Below are positions 12,040 through 25,186 of a stretch of DNA of 64,000 nt, piece by piece (positions within the stretch are counted from its first letter, which is position 1; every line of letters begins with the position of its first letter). The notes beneath the pieces are model-generated. The model was not told the origin of the DNA. It did not search any database and saw only the letters and a program-made list of their open reading frames with translations. Where the stretch lies: positions 62,001 to 126,000 of the forward strand of contig JAMYHL010000010.1 of the NCBI GenBank assembly GCA_025531455.1, read 5' to 3'. Origin of the DNA: Apiotrichum sp. Y4204 (lineage: Eukaryota; Basidiomycota; Tremellomycetes; Trichosporonales; Trichosporonaceae). The position numbers and the translations under genes were made by a program.

Positions 12040-12830
12040 CTAGCGGAGCTTGACCTTTGGATCGCGGAAGAGATGCTTGCAGTGTACGCATAGGTAGAAG
12101 AGCGTCATGTTCGTGGTCTGGCGCTTGGCCTGGTCCTGGTAGAAGACGGCGCCGTTCTTGTCGCAATGCGGGCACTGGATGTCGGAGCGCTGCAGTGTAG
12201 GGTCTGTTTCGAGATCCTTTGTCTCGCCGGCTTGTTCTCTGAGGGGTTAGTCTGAAGATATTGAGCGGTTTGGTGGCAAAGTGTGGATTGTCAGGCTGTG
12301 GGAGCCCCAAAGCCTTCATTGTCACACAAGAAAGGCAGAGCTGGCACTTTCCGACGCAATGTCCGACAGTAGCAGTGAGCTACAGGTGAGAATCGCAATC
12401 AAACCGATCGTGCTCAAGCTGTATCCAAATATGCCCCTCTAGTGGTCCCAATCCCCGGGCATCCATCTTCCACTCCACTGTTTCCAAGATCAGTCTCGGC
12501 ACTCACCTCGCGACAGTCAGCAAGTCATTCTTGTAGACACACGGCGCCCATCCGGGCTCGGCAACCGCGTTCTCCGAGTAATTGCAGTTCCGGCACTGGT
12601 AGAAGAGGACTTTTGAGTTGTTGTCCGACTGCGGTCAGCGTGTGCCCTCCAAACAGTAAGCGGGTGGCGAGGTCTTGCCAGATGTGCCAGTGGTTGGTTT
12701 CATCTGACATCCTCCACTGCGACTCACTCGCGGGTACAGCAGGTTGTTGCTGCCGTCAGCATCTAGTCATCTAGTCATCCAGAGTTGTGCGCTGCACTCA
12801 CCACTCGCCGCAGAACCTCAGCGCCGGCAT
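12040..12830 (-). CDS. RPB9: RNA polymerase II subunit Rpb9
   Basis: Four exons (12830-12802, 12749-12728, 12628-12507, 12238-12040) give 123 aa, against 122 in budding yeast. The N-terminal zinc ribbon is split by introns: RFCGEC-NNLLYPR is made from the first two tiny exons (29 and 22 nt), and CRNC lies in exon 3. The C-terminal ribbon reads DPTLQRSDIQCPHC, then LFYLCVHCKHLF. Rpb9 sits at the jaw of Pol II and acts in start-site choice, proofreading and elongation with TFIIS. The last intron (268 nt) is long for this region. Each junction restores family-conserved residues. Other frames across exon 4 give a Pro/Arg-rich peptide that should be ignored. Confidence 0.94.
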
Positions 12831-14776
12831 CGTGGAAGATGATGTTGTTGTGAGATTTGTTTTGATAGACGAGTTGAACAATGTCCGCAAGTGGTGTCGC
12901 TCGAGTGTTCCACGGATTCCATCATTGATCATGATCATGTCTGCGTGCCTATGTGGTCAACTGAGATACAGTTAAGGCGCCTCACCAGAGATTTCGTCAA
13001 AGCCTAGATAGGCGTCAAGTGTTGGCCTTGTATTTCCGCATTTCCGATCCTCACGTTTGGATTCATCAGATACACCCAACTGGCCAACTGGTCCCTCCTC
13101 AAATCCTCTCAGCCGATCGCCAGTGGCCCTGTTACCATTCCAGCATACCATTCCAGCAATCCTCCAGGACTCTTGTCGATCCAGCGATCGCTTGCACCGA
13201 GGTCTGTGCACTCGGTCTGGACAATTTCCTGTTGGCCCGTTGCGCTGCGAATCCGGCAATGTGGAAGCTCGTCCAGCTGCACAGCTGCTAACTTCTGGCT
13301 CCAAGCTTAGGACCTATAGCAGAGCGTACTAGAGCGTAGATACTCAGTGATCAGTGATCGCCTCGATCGCGTTTAGAACTCCGGACACTGAAAGCTGGAT
13401 GTCGTTGTGATGAGTCTCACAGCTTGATGCATTCCTGATAACATTGCTTTCGACTTGAGCGTCTGATCATTTGATCAAGAGTACGATCGTCAGCGATCCG
13501 CAGTACGCCCGTTTTGCCCAACAGCGACGAGCTCTCAGGATCCAAGATCCTCACGGCCGTCATCAGAGATTTCCTTCGCATGCCCCAGGTGCCGTCCGTA
13601 TAAACCTTGTTTCGCCAAAACCTCCTCCCAGGATGGAGTTCTGGGACAATCCTAGGCTCCTAACTATCCTTGCTTCCTAGCGAGTGGGACCTACTCGCAT
13701 TGCGTGTATTGCACAGAGCACACATGGCCCTTAACTAAATTGAGGTCGCATAGGGATTGAGGAAGTATTGAATTGAGATGCGGGGGCATTGGTCGGCGCC
13801 GACAATGGCACTGGTGAGCCCTGCCTCCATTGTATCCTATGCACAAGCGTTGCACCGTGACCTGCACTCGAGATAGACCTACGCAGGCACACAGCCGAAC
13901 AACAACGATAAACTCCGAGTCAAGCTGCACACCAGCAGAACTGTTGTAGAGCTGCAGAGCTGCAGCAAGACCGACAAGATTGGAGTGCGATTGTGCCTCC
14001 CGTCAGGGCGCTTGCTCTTTGGTTTCTGGGCGTCACGGAAGGCGCACCAGAAAGTTTCCGTCTGTCGCGCTCTGTCGTCTGGTAGATGTAATCACGAACG
14101 GGGAACAGGCCGGTGATGGGCACAGAGACCCGACAGAGCTGCGACGGATGCGGCAACTGTTTGTAATGGTGACAACCCTTACAGCTTGCAGCCAAGGCCG
14201 CAAGACTATATACTACTGTCCCGCGTCCGCCGTACATCAACCGCAGGCCAGGCTTCTGCAGTTTGAGTTTGAGCTTGCCCATTATCGATCAACGCTTTCC
14301 TGCTTTTCTGTCGTTCTGCGTCTGTTCTAATTTTCCTTTGTCCTCATTGATCCACACACTCCTTCGACGCCTCCATACATCATTATCGCTATCTCGCATA
14401 CAGCGCACCAGCACGACCGAGCACAACTTCAGACCAACTAGGATTGCGGACGGCATCGCGGCGGTACGAGCCTTGCCTCACACTCACGCTCGCGCTCTGG
14501 CCGCCGGCGTTTTGGACAACCTCGAGCTCTCCATCGCCTATTGCATGCACTAAGATCAAGAGGGATTGGACGCATCGCACATGATCGTGACTACCGGTCC
14601 AAGTGATTGATTGCAAGCGTATCGACTCCCTCTTCAATCGCGTGCAGGCGACATCGCAGCGACATCCACAGTTGATTCCAACGGAGATATCGATCGCGTA
14701 GAGTTTCGTGTCTTCCCCTGTCCGGCTTCCCCCACTCTTCCGCAACCTTCCCGACCAGGAACGGCCCACGATCGCG
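12831..14776. other. Divergent intergenic region, RPB9 / GT90 gene
   Basis: About 1.9 kb with no recognisable coding sequence, between two divergent promoters. Several GATC-rich stretches occur near 13340-13520. All open frames are short, overlapping and without a family match. Confidence 0.45.
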
Positions 14777-16972
14777 ATGGGCTTCAACGTTCCATTCTCG
14801 TGCAACTCGTTGCCGTTCCCCGTCCCAAGACGGATAGCATACGTCGTCGGCAGTGTCGCTTGCGTCGTCCTTCTATTAAACCTACTCGCACCATCTGCCC
14901 TCCCACCAGCGATATCGCGCTACCCGCATCATGAGCCAGACGCGTCTTATTTCTCGGGCAGCAAATGGATACCCCCGCTGCTAAACCCCAACACGCCAGA
15001 CAGGCCGGCCGAGTGGGATGACAACGGCCACTGTCTCTTCCTCTCGCCATTCGGCGCGTTATCGCCAGCGGAAAAGGCCGCCGCGGAGCACATGCAGCTT
15101 GTCGAGGTGTCGCCCGGTGTGGTTCGGGTACAGAACACGACCAGCCCGTCTGGGAAGAGCCTCAACCCCATCCTGGCACTCCTCCGCGATGGCGAGAAAA
15201 AGTGGAACAACCTCATGTCATCACAGTCTCAGAGCCTGGAACAGGCCGTCAAGAAGTACGAGAGCAAATGGGGGCGGCCGCCGCCCAAGGGCTTCGATGA
15301 CTGGTGCGTACGGGAGGTGTTGAGCAGCGAGGAACGTGCTAACATTATGCAGGTGGCTCTTCGCCCGAGACCGTGACACCCTGCTCATGGACGAGTTTGA
15401 CGCGTAAGTACCACACGCCGAAAGTCACCTAATGTCGCAGCATCATGGATACCCTGCTCCCCTTCTACGGCCTTTCAATCGCGTCGTTAAAGGCCCGGCT
15501 CGAGGAGACCGAGAAGTTACCAGAGACATTCACCGTCATAGTCAACCGCGGCAAGGTTGAGCTCCAGTGGAACGACGACTACAGCCGGCACAAGTGGCTC
15601 GCATCACGCGGTCGCGCAGACAGTCAGATCAACCTCATGGAGCCGTTCCTCAACTTTGTGGGCGACTTCCGGGCCACCTATTCCATTCACGACCGGCCTT
15701 CGATTCTCGTCGACTACGCACGGATGAAGGAGCTTAAAGACGCCGCCAGCAGTCACAAGGGTATGGGCCCCACCGCGATGTTGTACTGACTTGCAGTTTC
15801 AACGCAGCCCGATGAAAAGGATCGTCAGGCCCGGGACTGGCGCAAAGCGTGTTCCCCTGACTCGCCACTTAACAAAGGCGTCAGCGAGGAGCTTGCCTCG
15901 GACACGTTCATCTCCAACCATCTGGCTACCATGGACATCTGTTCTCATCCAGGTCTGATGGACACTCACGGAATCTTACTGGACAAGAAGGACAGCCAAC
16001 CCACAACCCACACCAAGCTTCTACCCCTTTTCTCTTCCTCCAAGCTTACGGTCAACGGGGACATTGCCATCACTCCAGTTGGCAGTGATACACTCCGTGA
16101 CGACGTGGGGCGTGACTTGGCCTGGAGCAGAAAGAGCGGCAAGGTATACTGGCGTGGACATTCCAGCACGATCAACAACGGTAAAGGCAGCGGACCCCAG
16201 TCTCATCACGGGCGGCTTCATGAGATTGCCAACGACAAGTCGAACACGATGGTAGATGTCCTGGCACCTCTCGGCTCTAGCGGCGAAGTCGAGATCAAAT
16301 CCTACCCACTTAGGACTCTCGGCAACTACTACATGAACTCCAAGCTTATTGGCGAGCCGGTTCACTGCGAAGAAGGCGATTTTGCCTGTAAGGAGATGGT
16401 TAGGACGTTGATCAAGAGCGCTCCATTCGATGAGGTCATCAAGCACAAGTACGTTATTGATGTCGATGGGAACCCGTGGACCGCGCGATTCCCGCGTCTC
16501 ATGGCGACTCTGAATGTGGTGATCAAGTCGACAATCCTGCCAGAGTGGAACACGGCCAATCTTCCCGAGTGGTTTGCCTATGTGCCGGCCAAGGTCGACT
16601 ACTCTGAGCTGTATTCGATAATGTCCTTTTTCCGCGGCACCCCGAACGGGAAGGGATCGCACGACGAGGTTGCGCGCCGCATCGCCCTCAACTCGCAGTG
16701 CTGGGCCGAGAGAAGTGAGTGGCATTTCCGAGCTCGGCATTTCCGGTTTCCTTAGAAGAACGCCAACTAATTCAACAGCTTCTCGCCGTGACGACCTTCA
16801 GGTCTACATGTTCCGCCTGTATCTCGAATACGCACGGTTAATCTCCCCGGACCGCGATAACGGGAAGATGGACTTTGTTCTCAAAGACTACCACCGGGAC
16901 AAGCCCGCCCCGGCACGACCGAAAGCGGACACACTGAAGGAGATCGAGGCCTTTCCTGGCATTGACCAGTGA
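14777..16972 (+). CDS. GT90 / CAP10-family glycosyltransferase (beta-1,2-xylosyltransferase-like)
   Basis: Five exons (14777-15303, 15353-15403, 15441-15760, 15797-16714, 16779-16972) encode 669 aa. The start is the first ATG; the frame upstream opens only with GTG. Residues about 15-40 form a signal-anchor helix ([20 protein letters not shown]), so this is a type II Golgi protein with a lumenal catalytic domain. The lumenal part shows family landmarks: [40 protein letters not shown] and [10 protein letters not shown]. The IDVDGN segment with the following Arg is the CAP10/KDELC sugar-nucleotide region. In Cryptococcus the closest known members are Cxt1 and Cap10, which add xylose to capsule polysaccharide and glycolipids. 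Exact donor and acceptor cannot be read from sequence. Confidence 0.88.
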
Positions 16973-17749
16973 AAGCTAGAGGGCCATGCACCGTCTTTGT
17001 AACTTTATTGCAACCCCATCCCCCACGATTCCCCCGTACGACCTCGCCCACGATCCCCCTTTTTCGATTCGGCACTCTCATCCTCCGTCATGAAACAGGA
17101 CAAGTTTTGAACTGTAGACCATTTGGACATTTTGGTATGCATCTCGCATTTCATTGGGCTGTCAGTTTCCGGACTGGTCAGTGAACATCATACACGAGCC
17201 TTCATTCATGTCGCCACCGTGTCAAGCTGGCCGAAATGGTGTTATAATGGTGGCGCGTCGCGCGGCCTTCGGCGGCAGCGGGCGGCTCCCGGGACTCACC
17301 CAGCCGGGCTTTACGTCATTGTTTCGGGGAGGCGGTCTGGGTCTCCTCCGTATTGCATGTTTTTTTTTTTTTTTTTATCGCCGTACCTATCGGTCGTGAT
17401 GATCGTGTCATTCACAGCGTCCACCGCGTCGCGGCCTCGAGGAGACGCAGACTTTTGCATTCTTGTCACAAACATTTGCATTTCTACCTTTTACATCCAC
17501 TGTGCAGGCCCTTCCCAACTAGATTTCTCGACGCCAGCAGCGAACGCGCTGTCTGAGAAACAACGGACCCGTCGTTGATCATCAAAGACTTGACGATACC
17601 AGTACGTGTCGTGAGAGCGTGTTCGACGTGTTACCTCCCTCCCCGTTCACATGTCAATCGCGCATTCCCCCCAACCGGTATCTCATTACAGCTTGGCTCT
17701 TTGTGGACTTTCCTAACGCTCAGCTCGTTTTGTGTCTGGCTCGTGTCCA
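16973..17749. other. Intergenic region with a 17-T homopolymer
   Basis: A spacer between two co-directional genes, holding the GT90 3' UTR and the LRO1 promoter. A T17 tract lies at 17360-17376, followed by AT-richer sequence. It could be a terminator-like or nucleosome-excluding poly(dA:dT) element, but this is only suggestive. No gene is seen. Confidence 0.45.
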
Positions 17750-20525
17750 ATGACGAAGAAGGGGAAAAAGACCGCCGCTGACGCCGGCAACGGCTCGGCG
17801 GCGAAAACGACGGCAGCGGAGCCGCATACCACGGCCGACAATCTGCGGTCACGCTTCAATAAGTTTGCCGACGACGTGTCCAAGGGGATGGAGCAGCTCA
17901 ATGTCATGATTACGAGCAAGGTGCGTGCCGTGGCGGGATTCACAGGGACTGCGCTGACATCCAGGGTGACGGAAACTACAAAGTACGCGTTGATGGCGGA
18001 GGACGTGCTAACCTCAGGTTGATGGTATGTCGCTCGCCCGGCTGTACTGACATTAAGCCCCCGGCACACCATATGACAAGCTCGGTGGGTACTCTGACGC
18101 TTGACACAATCTGACATGTGCTGACATCCAGAACTCCACGAGGCGTGTGACGTCTCACAACCGAAACCGACCTGGCGCAAGTGGATGGCTGGGCGGCGTG
18201 CGCTGCTCCCCATAGCGTTCCTCCTCGGCATCACGGCTATGTGGCTCTCGTCGGGCCCCGACTTGCTCTCGGGTGACCTGAACGATTTGTGGCCGATGCT
18301 CCAGAGTGATATGATGGATTTCGTGGGCAACCTGAGTGTTATTGACTGTGAGTGGCGAGAAGCGAAGGCAGAGGCTTACGGACAGCGGCTCGCAAGACCA
18401 TGTTTGAATCGCGTGACTTTACTGTTGGCGACGATCTCATCGACCAGTACGGCCTGACAGAGAACCATCCCATCATCCTCATGCCGGGTATTGTGACGAC
18501 CGGACTCGAGAGCTGGAGCACCGACTCCGTCGCGCGTAAATGGTTCCGGAGTCGTCTCTGGGGCACCTCGACGATGATTCGTGTGGGTCCAGACAGAGAC
18601 CTTACTTTCAACTATACTGACGCCCAGGCTGTCCTCACTGACAAGGAACGCTGGGTCGAGGCTATGGCTATTGATCTCGAGACCGGCCTCGATCCGGCTG
18701 GACACAGGGTGCGCGCGGCCCAGGGCCTGGATGCTGCGTCCGAATTCATCCAAGGCTACTGGATTTGGCAGAAGGTGGTGCAGAACCTGGCGACGCTCGG
18801 CTACGACACGAACACGATGGACATGGCAGCTTACGACTGGCGACTCGGATTTTACAACCTGGAGACGCGTGACAGTTTCTTCAGCCGCCTCAAAGTGAGG
18901 ATCGAGCTTATGCGCAAACGGACCGGGAAGAAGGTCGTTCTTGCAAGTCACTCCATGGGCGGCTCGCTCGCCCTCTACTTCTTTAAATGGGTTGAGGCGG
19001 AGCCCGACAAGTACGGCTTCGGCGGCGGCGGCGGCAAACACTGGGTCGAGGACAACATTGAGGCGTGGGCGAACATCGCGGGGACTCTGTGGGGTGTTCC
19101 CAAGGCGATGACCGCATTTCTCTCGGGTGAGATGAGGGACACGGTTGAGCTCCATCCTCTGGGATCCTACGTTCTTGAGAAGGTGAGTCACCTGGAGGCT
19201 TTGAGCGTAATGGGCGTCAGGTCGACGACATAAACTGTCATTTCGACCCCAGACGTGACGGTCCGCCCCTTCCTCCTCGACTGACATCAGTTCTTCTCCC
19301 GTCGCGAGCGTGCCCAGCTGTTCCGGAGATGGCCCGGTGCCTCATCCATGTGGATGAAGGGCGGCAACCGCATCTGGGGCAACGACACGACTGCGCCGGA
19401 TGACCCCGCGAACGCGACCGACACGTACGGCCGCCTGTTTTCGTTTCGCCACACGGATGCGCCGACCGACCAGGATAGCTTGGACGAGTCGAATGTCTCG
19501 CCCAACCTCACGGTCTCTACCGCCGTTCCGTACATCCTGACTCACACGGGGCCCGACTACCAGCGCATGTTTGACAGTAACTACTCGGTCGGTTTCGAGA
19601 CCAACGTGAAGAAGCTCAAGGCCAACGCCAAGGACCACCGCAAGTGGTCGAACCCGCTCGAGGTGCAGCTCCCAAATGCCCCGAGCATGAAGATCTATTG
19701 TCTTTATGGACACGGCAAGGAGACGGAGGTGAGTTGGCCGGCACAGTCGGGTCGCGCGTGTGGTTGGCACACGACCGCATAACCCTCGGCATAATACTTA
19801 CGATAGCGCTCGTACTGGTACCAAAAGGGCGAGTACGAAAACGAGGACGGACGCGCGGACGCGGAGGACTCTCAAGCATTCGTGAGTATTATCAGCAATC
19901 ACCCAACTGACCCCAGTGCGAGGCGGATGACGAAGACTGCATCAAGCCGCCGCTTGGCTTCCCTCTCAACCGCGCACACCAGATCGACAATGAGGTGACC
20001 CTCAAGGGTGCCATACCCGAGGTTCGCTCAGGTGTCAAGTTCAGCGACGGTGACGGTACAATCGCGACTCTGTCTTTGGGTGGGATGTGCGCCAAGGGCT
20101 GGAAGGGCAAGACGCCATGGAACCCGGCTGGGATCGAGGTTGTTACGCAAGGTGAGTTGAGTCCGACGGGTGAAATCAGTCTGGGGTCTCAAATGAAGGG
20201 AATGTTGGGGCCTGGTGAAGGACGAGGAACGGGGGCCTGGACTTATCCTGGCGCTACGCACGAGCCAGCTGTCTTGAGAGGCAGAGCTCGGAATGCTGTC
20301 AATGTCAAAGGCAACAAGCATACTGACGATAAAGAATACAAGCACTCGCCGGAGAGCCTGGACCTGCGTGGCGGCCCGCTGACGGCCGACCACGTCGACA
20401 TTTTGGGTTCGTCCCCACTTAATGCCGCCATTCTCAAGATTGCTGCCGGGCGTGGGGACCTCGTAAAGGAACAGTTCGGTTCCAGGATTAAGGAATATGT
20501 TGAGAAGATTGATTGGGGATTCTAG
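17750..20525 (+). CDS. LRO1: Phospholipid:diacylglycerol acyltransferase Lro1 (PDAT)
   Basis: Ten exons (17750-17920, 17965-17982, 18018-18024, 18058-18084, 18132-18347, 18386-19182, 19291-19728, 19807-19881, 19917-20151, 20335-20525) give 724 aa. The protein makes triacylglycerol by moving an acyl group from phospholipid to diacylglycerol at the ER. A basic N-terminus precedes one membrane helix (about residues 98-114). The LCAT-like lumenal domain has the oxyanion/lid region (PGIVTTGLESW), the nucleophile elbow SHSMGGS (Ser near 337) and the late ADHVDILG His. Exons 2 and 3 are only 18 and 7 nt. With them the reading becomes GDGNYK-VDAPGTPYDKLELHEACD, and each phase agrees. The final intron (20152-20334) is 183 nt, a multiple of three without stops. 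Splicing it joins VVTQ to EYKHSPESLDLRGG, matching the family. Confidence 0.92.
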
Positions 20526-23500
20526 GCCTCGACTAGCTCACGGACCGCTCATAGATTGTGACTCTCATTAGATGCATTTGTGCTTCCAGTTGAGGGTAAA
20601 TGGGATTGGGGTCCCAGGATGCCGTCGGAAGGTGCAAGGACAGGACAGTGGGACGGGCTGTTAGGGTATCCGAGTCGAAACAGTCCCGCACCAATATCTC
20701 ACCGTTTCTCCCGCGAGGCACTGCACAACCTTGATCGATTTAGACATGAAACTTTTACTTTCATCCGCACCCACAGTCCCTGCCGCGCCTGGGGTTGTTA
20801 CACGCCTCGGCGAATAGGAGTACCTGGACCAGGAGGCACACTGCCGAGAGAACAACAGTGCTGAGAGGACGGTGCAGCGGTGCAGAGTGCAATATCGGAC
20901 CGCCATACGCCAAGCCTGATTGCTTGATTGAGTGAGGGAAGCTTGATGAGACAGGGCAAGTCGAGTCGCGGCCCGACCTCTTCGCTCCCCCGTTCCCACC
21001 GCAACCCGCTGGGCGCTGCACGACATTCCAAACCCTCCAGACCGTGGTCTCACAAGGATCACAGCGTCTGAACCTCCAGCAATCCTACCGGAAACCGCAA
21101 AACAGGGCCTCACCAGGCGATCGCCGATCAGCTACCAGCCAACGCGGGGGTTTGAGGTGAACGCGTTAACGGCCCGCCAACTCCTATCTTCCGAACGCCT
21201 AAGTTCCAGCTCCATCTCAGCTCCATCTCAGTTTCTCAGCCGCAGCCCAAACTCAGCCCCAGCATCCGGACCGGCCCAAGCACCATTCACAAACTTGGAA
21301 ATGGGGCCTGCGGACCTGGTACTCGGACCTGGGCCTGGGGATCGCAGATCGCACATTGCAGATCGAAGATCGTGAGCTTGAGCTTCGGTCCGATGGCGGT
21401 GCAGCGTCCTCTCACGCGCATCATGATGTGCTGACAGCCCGTTCCACACCCCTCAGAGCGGGCTGAAGACGTACTCTCCAAGCTCCACGGAGACACTGCC
21501 AGCGGCACGCAAACCCCCGAGCTGGATGGCTGTATGTCTCCGCGTTGTGCCCAGCCTACTCTTCACTCCGAGCGGCGCGACATGCTCCCACACATACGCA
21601 CTATATCACTATGGGGCTGGGAGGGGCGTTTCGGATGTGCCGAGCTCCCGGAAACCCGTGATCCGTGCTCTAACGCAGCGACGAGGAACGAGGCACGCAC
21701 CAGACTTAGTAATAAGCGTGAGCAACGGAAGTGTACTGTACCGTCACAACCAGAGCCAGAACGAGTTACAATGGTAGAGTCTGCTGGAGAGGCCAGCAGG
21801 GAGGAGGTGCACGCTCGGAGCCGATGAAGATCGGCCTCACGGGGGGAGATGAAACGGTTGTGCTCCGTCGTGTTGTTACCTGCCACACTCCTCTTCTGGC
21901 CGGTATTGAGGCGGCACAGGGGACGGTATACGGTGGGCCCCGAGATTGGCACAACGCTGCCTGTTCTGGAAAGCTGGACGGTGTCCATTGTGGGTGTCCG
22001 GCTGTGGCATGTGGCAGTGCGGCACACACAATGGCGTGTGGCACTCCCGGCGCCATGGAACGACCGGACAGATGCACAGATGCTGTGCGATGAATATGTG
22101 GCCGTCGCCGTCAAACAAGACTAATGCGAAACACATGCCGCATGGGGAGTTGGCCGAGCTAGCTAGCTGGCCGCGCAAGGCTGGCCGCGCGAGACCAGAT
22201 GGTCCAGCTGGAGCTGTGAGAGTCGGCCGAGTGGGGAATGTACAGAACACCGATGGCAGTTCGGTCATCACAGCGCGACTGGCCGCGAAGGAAAGCGCGT
22301 GACCAGTCCGACCAGCCTCCGCAAATGGCGTGGCGTGGCACACGAGATGACGCACATTCATGCATGCATGGTGTATTGAATCAAACAAGGACCGCCGCGT
22401 CTCACAATTACGGAGTCACGAGACCTGCTCCGAGACACTGCGGTGGGTTGTGGGATGAGCGATGCGATGAGAAACCCATGAATAGTCATTGTTTGATGGC
22501 CTGCGGGCTACACAGAACAGCCCCAAGCTGCGATGATGCGCCTCCAAGAAACAAACGCAGCTCTAGGAAACAGTCGCAGTATCCGGGACGTCCAGCAGTG
22601 TGAAACCGGAACCGGCGCACGTTGTGCTATGGTACTGTGTCGCGCTCCATTGGTCGGCGCAGCAGGTAGCATGCCGCCTTAACCACATCAAACTTTCACA
22701 ATCGTCCCTGTTCCGCGATCGGCCAAGCGCGGAACAAGGAATGCCAAGCGCGGATGCAGCACCCGGCGGCGCCAAGTCCCGCTGGCTGGGCGCGTGTGCA
22801 GCCGCCTCCCGCCACACGCCACGCTGCATCGCTGTGCAAGCCGTCCAGATGTCCTAGTGGCTGGGCGTCACGCCGGTGGCAGCCCCCAATTCACGAGTAC
22901 TCCAGTTCCCAGAGATCGCAGCTCGGCGCCGCGCCACCGAGCTCCGGTAACCCGCCGCCGAGCGCCGAGATAAAAAATTCCTGCCTGCATGCATGCGCAT
23001 CCCCCCGGGTGCCATTGCCGGGTTGCACGTGCCCATGTGCCCGATAGAGTGCGCCGTTGACGTCAGCTCGTTGATCGCGGAAGATGTGGAGGGTAAACGG
23101 GTGAGGGTCATGAGGATCGAGGATCGCTAGGACCCTGGTCTTGTCATTGCACGCACAGCAATAGGGGACTCGAATGAGCGACGTCAACAAACCCAAGCGT
23201 GCGTGTCGCTGGCAGGACGGTGGTGGGGATTTTGATATCTTGCCCTCCCTAGTCTGTTCCCTGTTCGGCGTGCGTGTGTCTTGTTGATCCAGCAGGGGAT
23301 TAGGCTTTTGGAGGACCATGTTGAATAGCAGTTATTTTCAGCTGTGTTTGTGTCACGGCTGTGGCGTCGACTGCTCGGTCCCAAAGTGCTCGGCGCCACA
23401 TCTCACTCGAGCATTGTTTCGACGTTTCGAAAGTCAAGTCTCGTGCGAGTGCCAGCCATCCGGAGATGCCGGCGGTTGTACCGATCTCGACACGGTGTGG

Positions 23501-24940
23501 CATGTGTCTTCGGAGATGAATGGAGACTGGAGGCGATGAAGATGGAGAGATACGCTGGGAACAGGGGGCCAGGACCGAACAAACTTCCCATGCCATGAAC
23601 CACCAGCTGCTACCTGAGATGGAAAAGCGCGGTTACGGCAGAAGTTACGTGCTTTGTGCACATGCTGCTGGTGCCGGTGCCGTGTCCGCACAGGCACACG
23701 CTCAGAGATCACTTCCGTCACTTGTTTGCCCCGCGCGTGTTGCGGCGTGTTTGCGGCCATGTTGTGCGGGCCACACATGCCACCCCGCATGCCACAACGG
23801 CACAATGCACAAATCAAGGCCAGTCACCAACGCCGGTCACCGCCAAGATTCGGTACCATATACAATGTACCATACCTAGCAATGTTGCACGTAGCTCAGT
23901 TATGCATCTACGCCACCAGCTACTACTACCGACCTGAGTCGTGTCAGCCAAGACACAAGACCAGGATCCAAGAGAAGTTTCCAAGAACATGGTCATGCCA
24001 TGGGCTAATCTGTGGTTCTGCCAGTTTTCCCTCGGCCTCGGCATCCTCAGCAGCTCCCTCGGCTTGGGGTTGCTCTTGTTTACTATTATGTTTCTCCGAG
24101 CCCCGCGCCATCCCCGTACCTCTAGGGGGGCTGGCGACGTCGCAGGTCACAGGTCGGAGGTTCACGGTGTGAACATCTTTGCCATTTGGGCAAGTAGGTA
24201 TCAGGACATTTTTCGTGGCTCCTGAGGGTTCCTGTGCTCCCTCCTGAGCAAACGTCGGGAACCGTCCTGCCTGCAGCCCGAACCCAGGGCCGACAACAGG
24301 GCGGTGGGCGCGGCGGACCGGCACGAGTGGATTGGGACGCAAGCTGGGAATCACTCGGAGTCGTCGGCGCTCGCTGCGGCGTCGCAATACATTTAAACAA
24401 TCCGCCAGCAATTGACGGGTGACATGGCAGGCACACGCAAGCCAATTACAGTAGAGGGAGCTCAGCCCTCCTGTTGTCCAAACACACCAGCGGCCAGCCG
24501 AAACCTTGGCTGTGGAGCCGTGGCGTAGTGTGCGAAGTGGGGTGAAAGCAAAACACCTTTCCAGCCATCCCTGATTGCATCATTCTGATAATGGCTGCAT
24601 GTCAGCTGATACGGTCTGAACTCTCCGCTACCACAGCCGCCAACCACTGGAACAGCAATGTCATAAGAATCAACCATATCCTGGAGACATTACATTATTG
24701 AATGCTGTGTGGATGAGAGGACTGTTGTTAGCGGAGTCGTTGGTATCGAGTTTTTTCTTGATGCTATCAGATGGCAGGCGGTGCTTCGATCACTAGCGCA
24801 AGCGCGACGCGCTACGGCAATCAGTACGGCAATCCACACCGAGGATCCATGCGGATCCCCGGCGCTAGAGAGGTGGGCCTGGTGGAGAAGGCAAGCAGTG
24901 CTGGGCGCGCCGCGCGCCGAAGCTGGCGTCGTGATCGGCC

Positions 24941-24979
24941 CTTCTGAACTTCTTATTAGCTTCTGAACTTCTGAACTCG
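24941..24979. repeat. Short direct repeats of ttctgaact
   Basis: Three copies of ttctgaact lie within 39 bases. The last two abut and the first is separated by about ten bases. Confidence 0.8.
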
Positions 24980-25048
24980 GCCGATCTACAGGGGCGGCCA
25001 TCGCGCTTTGACCATTATTGTGGCAGGACAGCGTGACTGTGGCCGCCC

Positions 25049-25068
25049 TGTGGCCTGTGGCCTGTGGA
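25049..25068. repeat. Tandem repeat of ctgtggc
   Basis: Nearly three head-to-tail copies of the 7-base unit. This is one of several small tandem arrays in the gene desert. Confidence 0.8.
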
Positions 25069-25160
25069 CCGCCTTGATACATCGATGCGCTATGCTTGAT
25101 GACCATAATCAGCCGGTCCATCAGCCACCTCGCGCGCTGTTACCCGCACACGGAGATCCT

Positions 25161-25186
25161 CAGATGCCTCAGATGCCTCAGATGCT
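25161..25186. repeat. Tandem repeat of cagatgcct
   Basis: Nearly three perfect head-to-tail copies of a 9-base unit. A related gatccaga/tcagagatc cluster lies about 400 bases downstream, near 25565-25610. Confidence 0.8.
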
